This document shows positions 47,706-60,205 of a stretch of DNA of 64,000 bases, piece by piece. Below the pieces are notes generated by a model that saw nothing but the letters and a program-made list of their open reading frames with translations, was not told the DNA's origin and searched no databases. The position numbers and the translations under genes are program-made. Location: positions 23,635,501-23,699,500 of the forward strand of contig NC_073634.1 in assembly GCF_029407905.1 (NCBI RefSeq), written 5' to 3'. This stretch comes from Bubalus kerabau (lineage: Eukaryota > Chordata > Mammalia > Artiodactyla > Bovidae). Positions within the stretch are counted from its first letter, which is position 1. The number at the start of each line of letters is the position of its first letter.

Positions 47706-47761
47706 CTCACACACACACACACACCCCCCATCAACAGCCACTCTGCACACGCACACACACA
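47706..47761 (+). repeat. (CA)n microsatellite pair
   Basis: CA runs at about 47706-47724 and 47748-47761, separated by CCCCATCAACAGCCACTCTG. Confidence 0.9.
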
Positions 47762-47910
47762 TCCATCCACGGCCACTCTCTGCCTGGGAACAATTTCCTA
47801 AACCTAGAGTGGGGAACCAAAGCACAAGCAAAGATCTGAGTTCAGGACTACCAAAGGCAGTGGGATGAGAAGCTGTGAGGCAGGACAGAGAAAAAGGAAC
47901 TATGCAGAAG

Positions 47911-48172
47911 TATTCACTGGAAGGACAGATGCTGAAGCTGAAGCTCCGATACTTTGGCCACCTGATGTGAAGAGCCATTAGGAAAGACCCTGATGCAGGG
48001 AAAGGCAGAAGGCAGGAGGAGAAGGAGCCGACAGAGAACAAGATGGTTGGACAGCATCACCAACTCAGTGGACATGAGTCAGAGCAAACCGGGAGATGGC
48101 GAAGGACAGAGAAGCCCACCATGCTGCAGTCCATGGGGTTGCAAAGAGCCAGACACGACTGAGACTGAACAC
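47911..48172 (+). mobile_element. BovB LINE 3' end
   Basis: ATTCACTGGAAGGACAGATG to AAGAGCCAGACACGACTGAG. About 260 bp, moderately diverged. Confidence 0.9.
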
Positions 48173-48914
48173 CACCAACGCAGAGGCAGAGCCCAGAAGT
48201 CCCTGGCCAAGGGTGATAAGCTTCACAGGCACAGGAGAACACACTACGCAAGGCTCACCAAAAAGCAGCAACCACAGGGTTGCAAGAGCAACAGAGATAC
48301 CACAAGTCAAACTGTACTGGGACACTGTGACATTTGGGCCCAGCCACTGCGGGCAGAACACCTCAGGCAGCAAGCTAAAACACCAGGAAGGCCACACCTT
48401 AGATTCAAAGCCCATGCTTATCTATTTTAAGATCTACTGAAGATCCACGCAAACAAAGCCTAACACTAAGACCTGAAAAGAGAAGAGACACTTTGGAGAT
48501 TTAGTATCCCCAAGTTAGGAGGATTTCCTCTAAGCTTTCTACAGAGTCATACTAAAAAGATACAAAGTCAAGCCTATAAAAGGTCAAGAGCAATTTGTAA
48601 CTGAACTTTGAGCCACAACACAAATTAGACAACAGAATCCAGAATCTCCAAAATGCTAACGTACAATTAAAGAACATGATCAGAAATCATTAGAAATGCA
48701 GAGAAGAAAATGTGGCCCACAGTAAAGAAAAAAAAAAGCAGTTGCAGAAAAACAATCCTGCAGTGGCCCAGATGTTCAACAAAAGCATTAAAGAAGACAT
48801 TACAAATATGTTCAATAAGCTCTTAACAAGTGAACAGTTAGGGAGTTTCAGCCAATAGATGAATAGAAAACAAATGAATATTCTAGAGCTGGAAAGTACA
48901 ATAATTAAAATGAA

Positions 48915-49163
48915 ATATTCACTGGACAGACTCTGACCACCTGATGAGAAAGAACTGACTCATTAGAAAAGATCCTGATACTAGGAAAGATTGAAGGCAG
49001 GAGGAGAACGGGATGACAAAGGATGAGATGTTCAGATGGCATCACTGACTGGATGGACATGAGTTTGAGTAAGCTTGGGGAGTTGGTGGACAGGGAGACT
49101 GGCATGCTGCAGTCCATGGGGTCGCAACGAGTCATACACGATTGAGTAACTGAACTGAACTGA
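48915..49163 (+). mobile_element. BovB LINE 3' end with internal deletion
   Basis: Starts ATTCACTGGACAGACTCTGA, where the usual AAGGACTGATGCTGAAGCTG block is missing. Ends GAGTAACTGAACTGAACTGA. Confidence 0.9.
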
Positions 49164-49312
49164 GTCAAATGTTACTAAATTTGGTGTCAGAGACACCAAA
49201 AAGATCCAAAAAGCAAACCTCAAATAGGGTAAGCACAAAAAGAAAACCACATCAGGCAGACTGCTAAAACCCAAAGATAAAGGGAAAGTTTTAAAGAAAT
49301 GATGTGGTGAAG

Positions 49313-49489
49313 AAAGTGAAAGTCACTGAGCGGTGCCCGACTCTTTGAGACCCCATGGCCTATACAATCCATGGAAATCTCCAGGCCAGAATACTGGAGT
49401 GGGCAGTCATTGCCTTCTCCGGGGGAACTTTCCAACCCAGGGATGGAACCCAGGTCTTCCGCAGGATTCTTTAGCATCTAAGCCACCAG
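49313..49489 (-). mobile_element. Bov-tA SINE
   Basis: Antisense copy: AAAGTCACTGAGCGGTGCCC to TTAGCATCTAAGCCACCAGA. Confidence 0.92.
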
Positions 49490-51202
49490 ACGGTAAAGGG
49501 AATAATTCAAACGACTACTTTTCATCAGAAGCAATGGAAGCCAGAAGACAAAAAAAATAATATCTTTAAATTAAAAAAAGAATGCCAATTGAGACCTCTA
49601 TATTCAGAAACTATTATTGAAAAATGAAACCAATATATAGACAATGAGCAAAAAAGCTACACAAATTTGTCACCAGAAGATATGCTTTACATGAGATGCT
49701 AAATGATGTTCTTCATTCTTCAAGCTGAAAACAAATGATACCAGATGGAAAGCCTCCTCACTCCTTCCTATAGTATCCAAAGTAGCAAATAAATGGATAC
49801 AAAAATAAAAAACTGGTTGTTTCCCCCAAGTAATGTCCTTAAAAGATAATTGATCATATAGAACAAAAATATAGACTGCAATGTGGGGTTTATAAAGTAT
49901 GTAGAAGATTTTTAAAAATATTGACAAATATGTGGGCACAAATAAATTAAGTTACATTCTAAGGTTATTAAGATTCTGAAGTAGAAAGCGATAAAATCGC
50001 TGATTCTAAATGGACTTTGATACATTACAGATGCATACTATTGGCTCTAGCACAATGACTAAAAAAGTAAAGTATAAGCTAAAAAAGACAATAAGAAACC
50101 AAAATGAAACACTAAAAAATATCCAATTAACCCAAAGAAAAAACAAGAACAAATGACAAAAGGAACAAATGGAAAACAAACAGCAAGATGGCAAACTTAA
50201 ATCCAGTTAAATAATTACATTAAAAGTTAATATACTAAACATTCCAATGAAAACACAAGAGATTGTCGCACTGGATAATAAAAGCAAAACTGTATACTGT
50301 GTAAAGCAGCAGCTCTTTTAATACAAAAGCAGTGATAGGTTGAGAGTAAAAGGTAGGAAAAAAGATACATATACAAATAACCATAGGAAAAACGGTGCAG
50401 CTATAAGAATGTCAAAGTAGACTTAGAGACTAAAAGTATTTCTAGATATAAAATGGGTCAACATCAGAAAAACTTAATAACCCTAAATAAGAGACTTAAA
50501 CTACATGAATTAAAGAGAAAAACAGACAAATGCATATTCATATTTGGAGATAACAACCCTGTCTCAGTAACTACTATATGGAGACAAAAAATTACCAATA
50601 TAGGATAGGCCTGTCCACACGAGAGATGAGTCACATAGGTAATTTTCAGTTTTCTTTAGTCACATTAAAAAGTAAAAAAGAAGCAAATAATTTTAATTTA
50701 TGCAACATACATATTCTCATTTTGACTCAAAATCAATGTTTTAAAATTAAGGCATTTACATTTTTCTTTCATACTGTCTTTGAAATTCACTGTGTATTTT
50801 ACACTTACAGCACCTTTCCACTCAGACATTAAATGCTTATTAAAAATACATGATCACTCAGATTTCATCAAATTTACAACTGAATAAGATTCACATACAC
50901 AAGGTGTTCCCAACATAAGTTTTCCAATAACTGAATCAAATACCAAAAAATCACTTTCCATTCATATGTAAACCTATACTGACAAAATTGTTTTTAAAAC
51001 ATAAACTAAAATGAAAATTTAAAACTCATTTCTTTAGTCACAGTATCCATTTTGCTTTAATACGCATATCCTTGACTGAGGCTGATCATTTTTCTATGCG
51101 TATTTGTTTCCTCTTGTATGAACTATCTATTCATAATCGAGGCAGTTTTAAGAAAACACACAGTCATAAACTGTAACCCAGAAGTTACTTTAACTCTATG
51201 TT

Positions 51203-51400
51203 TAGTCGCTAAGTTGTGTCTGACTTTTGCGACCCCACGAACTGTTGCCCACCAGGCTCCTCTGTCCGTGAGATTTCCCAGGCAAGAATACAGACTGGAT
51301 TGTCATTTCCTTCTCCAGGGGATCTTCAAGACCCAGGGATTGAACCCACGTCTCCTGCTTGGCAGGCGGATTTTTTACCACTGAGCTACCAGGGAAGCCC
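51203..51400 (-). mobile_element. Bov-tA SINE
   Basis: Antisense copy: TAGTCGCTAAGTTGTGTCTG to GAGCTACCAGGGAAGCCCC. Confidence 0.93.
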
Positions 51401-52530
51401 CTTAATTCAACAGTAGCAAATTATTAAATGCTTAAACAGTGTATTTTGCAGATAGTTTTTTAAATTCAAAAACAATCATGTGCTGCTTGCATATTTTAGA
51501 GCACAGAGGGGTACCTTGTATACAACACATAATTTAACACTGAAAACTAGAAGATTTAGTTGATGTACAGTTGCTTGCATAATATATCAATGATTTACTT
51601 CTTACAGAATGCTCAGTCAAGAATGCTTCGTTTCAATTTAACATTATAAAGCAAACGGTGTTTTTCCCATTAGAATAATTGTGGTTCTCTCAACTGAATG
51701 GGGTTAAAAAGCTGGAACTGGCTATAAACACACAACAGAACTAGTTAAAGTCCCATTGCTGCCTCTCTTACAGACATACAGACAAAGCCTAAGAAAGAAA
51801 TGGCTCTATTTTCAATAACCCTACTCTGCTTCCATGACCTTTATTACAATTAATATTACCACAATCAGGGTCAAAATTCAAATCTATAACTATAAACACT
51901 GTGAACAACTCAAAATTAAGGATCATCGGCTAATAAGCTGAGGTTAATAATCCAGCAAAAAAAAAATCTGGACTCAGTGTTCAACATAAATACATACTCT
52001 GCTCTCTACTTTTTGTATATTTTCTTCAAACTCTGGAACTTTTTTTGCTTTAACTATTATCTCAAAAAAAAAAAAAAAAAAAATAGTAAATCACCCAAAA
52101 AAAAAATCTTAAATAAAAAAATTGTCACTCTAGAAATAAAGGATGGCATTTAAATCTACAGAAGTGAGATATGAAAGAGTACCAGTTATTGTCCAGGTTC
52201 AAACTATCATGTTCAACAAAATACAGTTGTGAAAGACAAGAAAATATAACTGAAGGCCGCAGAGATCTGTAGGTCAATATAGTCACCACTCAAAATAGTT
52301 CAGCTACAAAGCACTTTCAAAGTGGAAAAAGCAAGTAATCACTGAAGACATTTGCTATTCAAAGTTTTAAAGAATCACCAAGAAAAATATGAAACAATTT
52401 TAATATTAATTTTGGAAATAATTATAAGATCTTTGGAATAATGCAGACTTAACTTGCTAAAGCAAATTCTACCAAGGAATGAAGGACTCCTGACTTGCAC
52501 TTTATCTTGCTCTTAAGAAGAGGCTGGTTA

Positions 52531-52610
52531 TAGGGAATTCCCTGGCAGTCTGGTGGTTAGGACTCCATGCTTCCACTGCAGAAGGCACGGGTTCGACCCC
52601 TGGTCCATCT
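52531..52610 (+). mobile_element. tRNA-type ruminant SINE fragment
   Basis: GGGAATTCCCTGGCAGTCTG followed by GGGTTCGACCCCTGGTCCAT, the A- and B-box region only. Confidence 0.8.
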
Positions 52611-52686
52611 AATAATTCAGCAAACCTAGTTTAAGAAAAAATATTCCTTAAAAGGTTGTAGTAGCAGTAAATATATAATCATTATT

Positions 52687-52895
52687 ATTGTTTAGTTGCT
52701 AAGTCCTGTCTGACTCTTTTGCGACTCCATGGACTGCAGCCCACCAGGCTCCTCTGTCCATGGGATTTTCCAGGCAAGAATACTGGACTTAGGTTGTCAT
52801 TTCCTTCTCCAGGGGATCCTCCCGACCCAGGAATGGGACGTTAAGTCTCCAGTACTGGCAGGTGGATTCTTTACCACTGAGCCATCAGAGAAGCC
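52687..52895 (-). mobile_element. Bov-tA SINE
   Basis: Antisense copy: TTGTTTAGTTGCTAAGTCCT to ACTGAGCCATCAGAGAAGCC. Confidence 0.93.
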
Positions 52896-53295
52896 ATATG
52901 ATCATTACTAAGTAATAATACATTCATTTACTTATATGTTATGTGTCTAGTTTATATTCTTAATCAATGCCTGAAAAATTTTTGTCCAATTTTATTTTCA
53001 TTTATTTTCAAGATCAAGCATGATATATAAAGATTCCCTAAAACAAAACTCAACTGAAAATAAAACACACTTATAGGAACTAATGATCTGACTTAAGACT
53101 GTTTATCCAGGAAACAATTAAGTAGTAAGGTCTCAAAGAAAATCCAGGTAGTCTTCATTCCCTAGAAATGAGGACTTCAAAAGGCAGCAATGCACGAAGA
53201 CTACTAAGACTAATGAGTGAAGACTACTACTAAGAGTGAAAAGCAAAGGGGATAGATTACAATGGATAGATTAACCCAACCTTAACATCACAAAG

Positions 53296-53571
53296 CGGAG
53301 AAGGCAATGGCACCCCACTCCAGTACTCTTGTCTGGAAAATCCCATGGATGGAGGAGCCTGGTGGGCTGCAGACCATGGGGTCACGACGAGTCGGACACG
53401 ACTGAGCGGCTTCACTTTCACTTTTCTCTTTCATGCACTGGAGAAGGAAATGGCAACCCACTCCAGTGTTTTTGCCTGGAGAATCCCAGGGACTGTGGAG
53501 CCTGGTGGGCTGCCATCTATGGGATTGCACAGTCGACACACTGAAGCGACTTAGCAGCAGCAGCAGCAGCA
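53296..53571 (+). mobile_element. Bov-A2 SINE
   Basis: Two monomers (from 53298 and 53440) ending in GACTTAGCAGCAGCAGCAGC. AACATCACAAAG occurs just before (53283) and just after (53571), a probable target-site duplication. Confidence 0.94.
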
Positions 53572-53605
53572 ACATCACAAAGAGACAATCAAAAGTTTCA
53601 TGGAC

Positions 53606-54462
53606 ATCATGCGAAATACCGGGTTGGATGAAGCACAAGCTAGATTCAAGATTGCCAGGATATGCAGATGACATCACCCTTATGGCAGAAAGCAAAGAAA
53701 AACTAAAAAGTCTCTTAATGAAAGTGAAAGAGGAGAGTGAGAAAGTTGGCTTAAAACTCAACATTCAGAAAACTAAGATCATGGCATCCGGTCCCATCAC
53801 TTCATGGCAAATAGATGGGGAAACAATGGAAACAGTAACAGGCTTTATTTTGGGGGGACTCCAAAATCACTGCAGATGGTGACTGCAGCCATGAAATTAA
53901 AAGACGCTTACTCCTTGGAAGGAAAGTTATGACCAGCCTAGACAGCATATTAAAAAGCAAAGACATTACTTTGCCAACAAAAGTCTAGTCAGTCAAAGTT
54001 ATAAGGTCAGTCTAGTCAAAGTTATAGTTTTTTCAGTAGTCACGTATGGATGTGAGAGTTGGACTATGAAGCAAGCTGAGCGCTGAAGAATTGATGCGTC
54101 TGAACTGTGGTGTTGGAGAAGACTCTTGAGAGAGTCCCTTGGACTGCAAGGAGATCCAACCAATCAATCCTAAAGAAAATCAGTCCTAAATACTCATTGG
54201 AAGGACTGATGCTGAAGCTGAAGCTTCAGTACTTTGGCCACCTGATGTGAAGAACCGACTCACTGGAAAAGACCCTGATGCTGGGAAAGATTGAAGGTGG
54301 GAGGGGAAGGGGATGACAGAGGATGAGATGGTTGGATGGCATCACTGACTCAATGGACATGAGTTTGAGTAACCTCCAGGAATTGGTGATGGACAGGGAG
54401 GCCTGGCATGCTGCAGTCCTTGAGGTTGCAAAGAGTTGGACACAAAGTGACTGAACTGACCT
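53606..54462 (+). mobile_element. BovB LINE 3' portion
   Basis: About 860 bp. Peptide remains GYADDITLMAESKEKLKSLL and KVGLKLNIQKTKIMASGPIT (53433-53882), then later frames. It has an internal deletion before YADD, and near 53985-54027 a short duplication of GTCTAGTCAAAGTTATA-type sequence. Ends AAGTGACTGAACTGACCTGA. Confidence 0.92.
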
Positions 54463-54469
54463 GAAGTGT

Positions 54470-55070
54470 GATGTATCAGAAACCAAAAGATACCACCAAA
54501 GACGTATGTTTGAGGAAAATTTTTAAAAACATCAAACTGATCAAGCCTCTAGATCTAACTATGGGAAAGAAAAGAGACACATTCACTACCACCACAGAGA
54601 TGGAGTCAGAAAACAAGAATATAGGAAATCTCACTGGACAAGCAAACCTGGACAAAAAATTGAAAAAAGAAAGGGGGGGGAAAAGAGAAGGAGACTTAAG
54701 AGCCGTATCAACCAAATGCAGCGAGGGGGCCTTGCTCAAGCACATCAACTACAACAAACCTGAAGCAATCAGGGAAATATGAACTCTGGATATGATGTAT
54801 TAAAGAATTATTTTTCTAGCATGGTAATAGTACCAAGGCTGTTTCTTTAAAAAGCTTTACTCATTTAAAGACACAGAACATTCATATAATCTGTTATTTG
54901 CTTCAGAGTAATCTGGTAGGGAGGCTGGGTATGGAAAATAGATAAAAGAAAGTGGTCATTATATTGATGATCGTTTAATCTTGGAGATGTTTATACACAG
55001 GTTTCTAACGTTGTTCTCTTCTGTACATATCTGAAATTTCCCATAATAATAAGTTTTTTATGTGGTGAGG
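54470..55070 (+). mobile_element. L1 3'-end fragment (ancient)
   Basis: GGCTGGGTATGGAAAATAGA, TGTACATATCTGAAATTTCC and CATAATAATAAG near 55040 resemble an old L1 or HAL1 end. The upstream boundary is uncertain. Confidence 0.5.
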
Positions 55071-55667
55071 CTAATAAAGTCTTTATTAGGAAATGAAGTA
55101 GATCTAAGTACAAAAGATAGAAATATATAGACCAGAGCTATTAGAAGTGAGAAAAGGTCTCTCAAATTGTACTTCTCAATGTTTCTGCTACTTCCACAGC
55201 ATTTTAGTGACTAGGAGGGGCAGGATGGTGCCATGAAAGATTAAAACAAAAAAGGTAATCCTGAGTGCCTCCAATAGTGACAAATTCACTCCTTTGTGAA
55301 TCAATTCCTGTGAGTCCTCATCACACCAAGATATTATGGTTAAACAATGAATATTTTTTTTAAAAGAACTCAAGAAACAGCTTTCTTAATTGGAGAGGGG
55401 GACATTTTTAAACTCCTTACAAGTGTTTATGCATAAAGGGAATATATGAATACGCTCCCCAGAATGTCAAGAAATTTTAGGGCATTCAAGTTCTAGTACA
55501 GATGCTGAAAAATTAGCCTCCATATTTAAAATTAAATCTAATATATCACTCACATGGGCTTTAGAGATTATGCAGTCAAACTCACTCATTTTTAAGACAA
55601 GGAAAACACATGATTGGACCACCGTGTGGAGGGAGACCTGACTGGTTTTATTTAGTGTTATTTCCTC

Positions 55668-55830
55668 TACATTAGTGTTTTTCAAACTTTTTATGAATCA
55701 CCTGGCTCTTCTTAAAGTGAACATTCTGATTCAGGCAACCTGGGATGGGAGGCTAAAACTGCATTTCTAACTCCCAACTTGATAACATTGTGATGCCAAC
55801 ATTGATGGCCCTCTGAACAGAACAGAGTAC
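55668..55830 (+). mobile_element. MER5-like DNA transposon remnant
   Basis: GTGTTTTTCAAACTTTTTAT, GAATCACCTGGCTCTTCTTA and TGATTCAGGCAACCTGGGAT follow the order of MER5A-type hAT elements. Confidence 0.55.
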
Positions 55831-56670
55831 TGATGATCACGGTATTGTACAGGTATTCAGAAGGTAAAGATCATTTTATTTTATTTCATGTAGCTTCCAG
55901 TGATGCTAACGTTTTCAGTAAAGGAAAACAGGTTTTCAAGCTATGCTATAATCCTCCATTTTCCTGGGAGACTGCTAACCACTCTAGTTGAGCTACTCTG
56001 GATGCTGTATAAAGTGAAAAGAGGCAGTGTACATAGACACCCCTACTTTCAAAATATAAATATAAAATTTTTCCTAATTTGTTAATATGATATATAGCTA
56101 GGGTTGAAAAGTAATGGTCTGGAGCCATCATCAATCACCTGGTGAGCTTTTAATAGCAGGCTTCCCTTTCCCTGCCCAAACAGACGCAGCCCAGAATAAG
56201 CATACTGACAAAGACACAAACTTGGACTTCAAACTTTTTTAAGAAGAGAAGTAGCTATTAGCCAAACAGGTACCACAAAAAAGAGTTTAACAATTTGCTC
56301 CTATAAAATACTGTTATTAGTAACTTAAATTTCTCTCCTATAAAACTGGAACTATGATGCAAATGGTAAAAATGAAAACTTTAAAGACCCCAGGAGACCT
56401 TCCACTAATGTCATACATCAGATACTTTCCCCCATCAGCTTTGCCCATCTGACCAAGACGACCATCCTAAATCACCAAGCTTTAAAAATACTTTTAAAGA
56501 GCATATACAGTAGTTCATATTTCCTTCCTTCATTACTCTCAAATCATGAGATAAACAAAAAAAAGTTTTCCTGTAAGACTCAAACATTATTTCCCCCTTG
56601 TAATCTACTGTTTCCACAGTAACCGGCAGTGATGACATAGAATTTTTGCTGTTTCCATTTAAAGAATACT

Positions 56671-56768
56671 GAACAACCCACTTCAGTATTCTTGCCTGGG
56701 AAATGCCATGGGCAGAGGAGCCTGTCCATCGGGTCGCAAAAGAGTTGGACACAACTTAGCAACTAAAC
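56671..56768 (+). mobile_element. BovA SINE monomer fragment
   Basis: CCCACTTCAGTATTCTTGCC to ACACAACTTAGCAACTAAAC, with a 12-bp internal deletion after GCCTG. Confidence 0.9.
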
Positions 56769-56939
56769 AAGACTACGCTAAAAATATTTTCAAGAATGAA
56801 GGATATTTTCTTATTGCCATTGCTGCTTTAAAAATAGGATTTAAAAAAGATAAAATTAGTATGCCCAAACATTGTTAATAAAAGGCAAGGTAACTAAAAG
56901 TTATTGTATATACAGGGTTTCTCTGGGAGACAAAAATGT

Positions 56940-57165
56940 TGTTCAGTCATGTCTGACTCTGCAACCCCATGGACTGCAGCATGCTAGGCTTCCCTGTCCA
57001 TCACCAATTCCCAGAGCTTGCTCAAACTCATGTCCATAGAGTCGGTGATGCCATCCAACCACTGCATCCGCTGTCGTCCCCTTCTCCTCCTGCCTTCAGT
57101 CTTTCCCAGCATCAGGGTCTTTTCCAGTGAGTCAGCTCTTCACATCAGATGGCCAAAGTATTGGC
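56940..57165 (-). mobile_element. BovB LINE 3' end
   Basis: Antisense: GTTCAGTCATGTCTGACTCT to CAGATGGCCAAAGTATTGG. Confidence 0.93.
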
Positions 57166-57889
57166 TTCTTATTTAAAACTGTTCATTATATACTCACTTC
57201 TAATTTAAAATTGTTCATTTTATCAAACATGATTTGACTTTGGTTGGCTTTTAAGTTTATACAAAACAAAGTTGACTTTCCCCAATATGGAGGATTTAGA
57301 TTATTCTCCACATTGAGCAAACAATAAAATCTGAATCTATTAAAAAAAAAAACTGAAGAATAAAAATGTTTTTTATGCATTTATCTAAATAGAAGAAAAA
57401 TGTAAAATAGATCACAAAATATTTCTCTCAAAGTTTATCATCAAATATTAACCAGCTCTTAAAGCACACATTTAAATATACATGCATATACTTTAAGATT
57501 AGCAAATTTTCAACTGAAATTAAATTAGATTATTTTTTAAAAGGTGGCAGTTTATGAAGTGAATTTTGTTGACTAGCTAAGAAATGCTAGAATAAATAAT
57601 GGCTTGGGAGGCTCTAAGCAACAAGACAGAAATTCAGAAAAATTCTATTTAGGTTCTGCAACTTAAGAGTCCTCAGTAGGAAAGGACTTTTCTAAAGGAA
57701 AATCTTACAGAAAATCTCACCCAAGTCACCCCAAGGGGCCTGCATCTTTTGTACCTTTAAAAAAAAAAAAGGATGGGAGACACACTTTTTGTTGTGTGGT
57801 ACACTATTTTAGAGAATTTGAGTAAACAGTATTGAAACTTTTTAAATTTAATTTTAGATAAGTTATTTACATGCCAGAGGAATTCTTAC

Positions 57890-57940
57890 CCAAATGCACA
57901 GAAGAGACATGGTTCCTTTTCAATGGAGGATTGTCTCTAA
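57890..57940 (-). CDS. ATL2: Candidate ATL2 cassette exon in intron 1
   Basis: A 51-nt segment has a T-rich tract and GTAG acceptor upstream and a GTAAGA donor. It starts and ends in phase 1, so it would insert 17 residues without breaking frame. After a Val codon completed by exon 1 it reads RDNPPLKRNHVSSVHL, and the final G completes the Gly codon that starts exon 38811-39055 (GENYED). The human exon 1, as I recall it, ends NHVSSTTSLG, so the cassette repeats an NHVSS...LG motif. This could be a tissue-specific cassette or an alternative exon; transcript support is unknown. Confidence 0.6.
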
Positions 57941-58042
57941 CTACAAAAAAAAAATTTGGAACCTGAATATCTACTGATAAATAAAGTATGAAAGAGAATT
58001 AAAATTAGTGCATAAGATCCAAATGTGAGAGGTGAAAAATGT

Positions 58043-58239
58043 TAATCAGTTGTGTCTGACTCTTTGAGAGCCCAAGGACTGTAGCCCACCAGGCTCCTCT
58101 GTCCATGGAATCCTCCAAGCAAGAGTACTGGAATGGGTTGCCATTCCCTTCTCCAGGGGAATCTTCCTGACCCAGGGATAGAACCCAGGTCTCCCACATT
58201 GCAGGCAGATTCTTTACCATATGAGCCACCAGGGAAGCC
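58043..58239 (-). mobile_element. Bov-tA SINE
   Basis: Antisense copy: ATCAGTTGTGTCTGACTCTT to TATGAGCCACCAGGGAAGCC. It lies about 100 bp upstream of the candidate cassette exon in transcript direction. Confidence 0.94.
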
Positions 58240-58959
58240 AATGCTATAGAGAAAAATAAAACCAGTCAAGGGAAATGAAAACAGGGGTTGCCATTTTACA
58301 GAACAGTCAGGCAAGGCTCCTCAATAAGGAGGCATTTGAACAGAGAACTGAAAGAACTGGGTACTGGGAGAAGGGATATTATTAAGAATTTTCTCATTCC
58401 TTGAAATAATTTACTGTACAAAATAATTTTAGATGTTATACCTTTTACTTTAGAAGAGAGAAAAACACTTAGAATGCCTACTCTATGCTAATAACTATAT
58501 AAGCCTCAAAAGCAGCTGAGAGTTTTCGTATCTGTATGAAGGAGGACACTGAGGTTTGCTTAATGTAAACAAAATCTAACATTTTGAAGTGGTCAGATCA
58601 CAATGTACACCCAGTCTCTGTAACTGTCAGATCCATCATTCTCCAACTATGCCAAATGAGCATGTTTGCTGAACAAACTCAGAAGTCAATTCTTATGTGC
58701 TCAAGATCTTTATAAAGTTATAAAGTTAAAATAAAAGTTACCAAAAATACAGTTTGTTTAAAAGCAAAGAAGTTTATTTCTCATTTTTATAACAAATCAG
58801 CATACAGCTATCTTTCTCTTTATTTTTTCAAAAAATTTCCTTGTGAAAACTTAATCATTTATAGTTAGTAAATCATTTATACAGTCCCCCATTAGGGAAA
58901 AAATTTTTTCTTCATAACTTCTAAAAGGGCAGGTTTTTTTGTTTGTTTGTTTGTTTTTT

Positions 58960-59047
58960 GAATCCCAGGGACGGGGAAGCCTGGTGAGCTGCCGTCCCTG
59001 GGGTCGCACAGAGTCAGGCACGACAGAAGCAACCCAGCAGCAGCAGC
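58960..59047 (+). mobile_element. Bov-A2 SINE 3' fragment
   Basis: GAATCCCAGGGACGGGGAAG to CAACCCAGCAGCAGCAGC, preceded by a (TTTG)n run at 58936-58955. Confidence 0.9.
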
Positions 59048-59422
59048 TTAGCAGCTATATCATAAAATAGCAGATGGTATTAAGTTCTAAAATATTTTGC
59101 AGAGCTACTTAAAATAATTAAATATAATCAGTGTTATATTTACAAAACATTACAGAGGCTCCTTCAGTTAAGGAAGTGAATACAGTTTAGAAGGGCAGGT
59201 TTTAATTGAAGACTTTAAAAACATAAGATGCAATAAAATTATACTTTCCCATCTTTGGTAAGATATGCATATATATGTATATGTAAACAAATATGCAACT
59301 TACTGTTTCATATTCACTGATTCCAACGATGCTCAGCGATGTGTCATGAAGATTCTCTCAACCTAACTACTTCAGACTAATCATCACAGAGCAAGGCACT
59401 ATTACTAGACACTAGAGAAGTA

Positions 59423-59845
59423 CGGATGTGAGAGTTAGACTGTGAAGAAGGCTGAGCGCCGAAGAATTGATGCTCTTGAACTGTGGTGTTGGAGAAGTCT
59501 CTTGAGAGTCCCTTGGACTGCAAGGAGATCCAACCAGTCCATTCTGAAGGAGATCAGCCCTGGGATTTCTTTGGAAGGAATGATGCTAAAGCTGAAACTC
59601 CTGTACTTGGGCCACCTCATGCGAAGAGTTGACTCATTGGAAAAGACTAATGCTGGGAGGGATTGGGGGCAGGAGGAGCAGGGGACGACAGAGGATGAGA
59701 TGGCTGGATGGCATCACTGACTCGATGGACGTGAGTCTCAGTGAACTCCAGGAGTTGGTGATGGACAGGGAGGCCTGGCGTGCTGCGATTCATGGGGTCG
59801 CAAAGAGTCGGACACGACTGAGCGACTGATCTGATCTGATCTGAG
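59423..59845 (+). mobile_element. BovB LINE 3' end, little diverged
   Basis: Peptide remains KKAERRRIDALELWCWRSLL, ISLEGMMLKLKLLYLGHLMR (59442-59720) and DREAWRAAIHGVAKSRTRLS at the end. The tail is (CTGAT)n at 59826-59842, the simple-repeat ending typical of RTE elements. Confidence 0.94.
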
Positions 59846-60031
59846 AGAAGTACAATTTGCTACTAACAGTCCTTACTCAAAGTTCTGACACAAACTAGTA
59901 TAAAGTGACAGTATAACGAGAAAGAGATAATATGGGATTATTTAAACCAGGGTTATCAATGAAGATACCCTGGAGAAGGCTGCATTTCTCTAAATCATGA
60001 GAATCAGATTAAGCTAAACTTAATTTAAGCT

Positions 60032-60205
60032 AGGACTTCTCTGGTAGTCCTGTGGCTAAGATGCACTCCAGTGTAGAGGGTCTGGATTCAATCACTGGTC
60101 AGAACTAGGTCTCACATGCAGCAACTAAAGATCCTGCATGCTGTAACAAAAATGGAAGATCCCATGTGCCACAACTAAGACCCAGTGCCACAAAATAAAT
60201 TTTTT
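60032..60205 (+). mobile_element. tRNA-type ruminant SINE (CHR-like)
   Basis: TAGGACTTCTCTGGTAGTCC, then CAACTAAAGATCCTGCATGC and an ATAAATTTTTTAAAAC end. Confidence 0.85.

Larger units (their letters stand above)
48430..50560 (+). mobile_element. Ancient L1 or HAL1-type fragments, interrupted twice
   Basis: A-rich, L1 ORF1-like text (e.g. ATGTTCAATAAGCTCTTAAC, AGAAGCAATGGAAGCCAGAA, ATTGTCGCACTGGATAATAA) in one direction. A BovB piece (48915) and a Bov-tA (49313) split it. No intact ORF. Boundaries approximate. Confidence 0.55.
39056..57889 (-). other. ATL2: Intron of 18.8 kb, retroposon-rich
   Basis: Lies between the P-loop exon and the candidate cassette exon; if the cassette is skipped it is part of intron 1. 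It holds a TA/TATG-rich tract (39476-39541), five Bov-tA copies (39.8-41.9 kb), BovB pieces on both strands, L2, L1 and MER5-like remnants, all listed separately. Nothing is recognised at about 46740-47640, 50560-51190, 51410-52520, 52900-53280, 55080-55660 and 57170-57880. Confidence 0.75.

Noticed and set aside
47993..48440. Plus-strand frames up to 145 codons
   Set aside because: The first half is BovB 3'-end sequence and the remainder has no recognisable motif.
54468..54782. 104-codon plus-strand frame, lysine-rich
   Set aside because: Sits at the junction of a BovB tail and an L1-like region; no similarity recognised and a shadow frame exists on the other strand.
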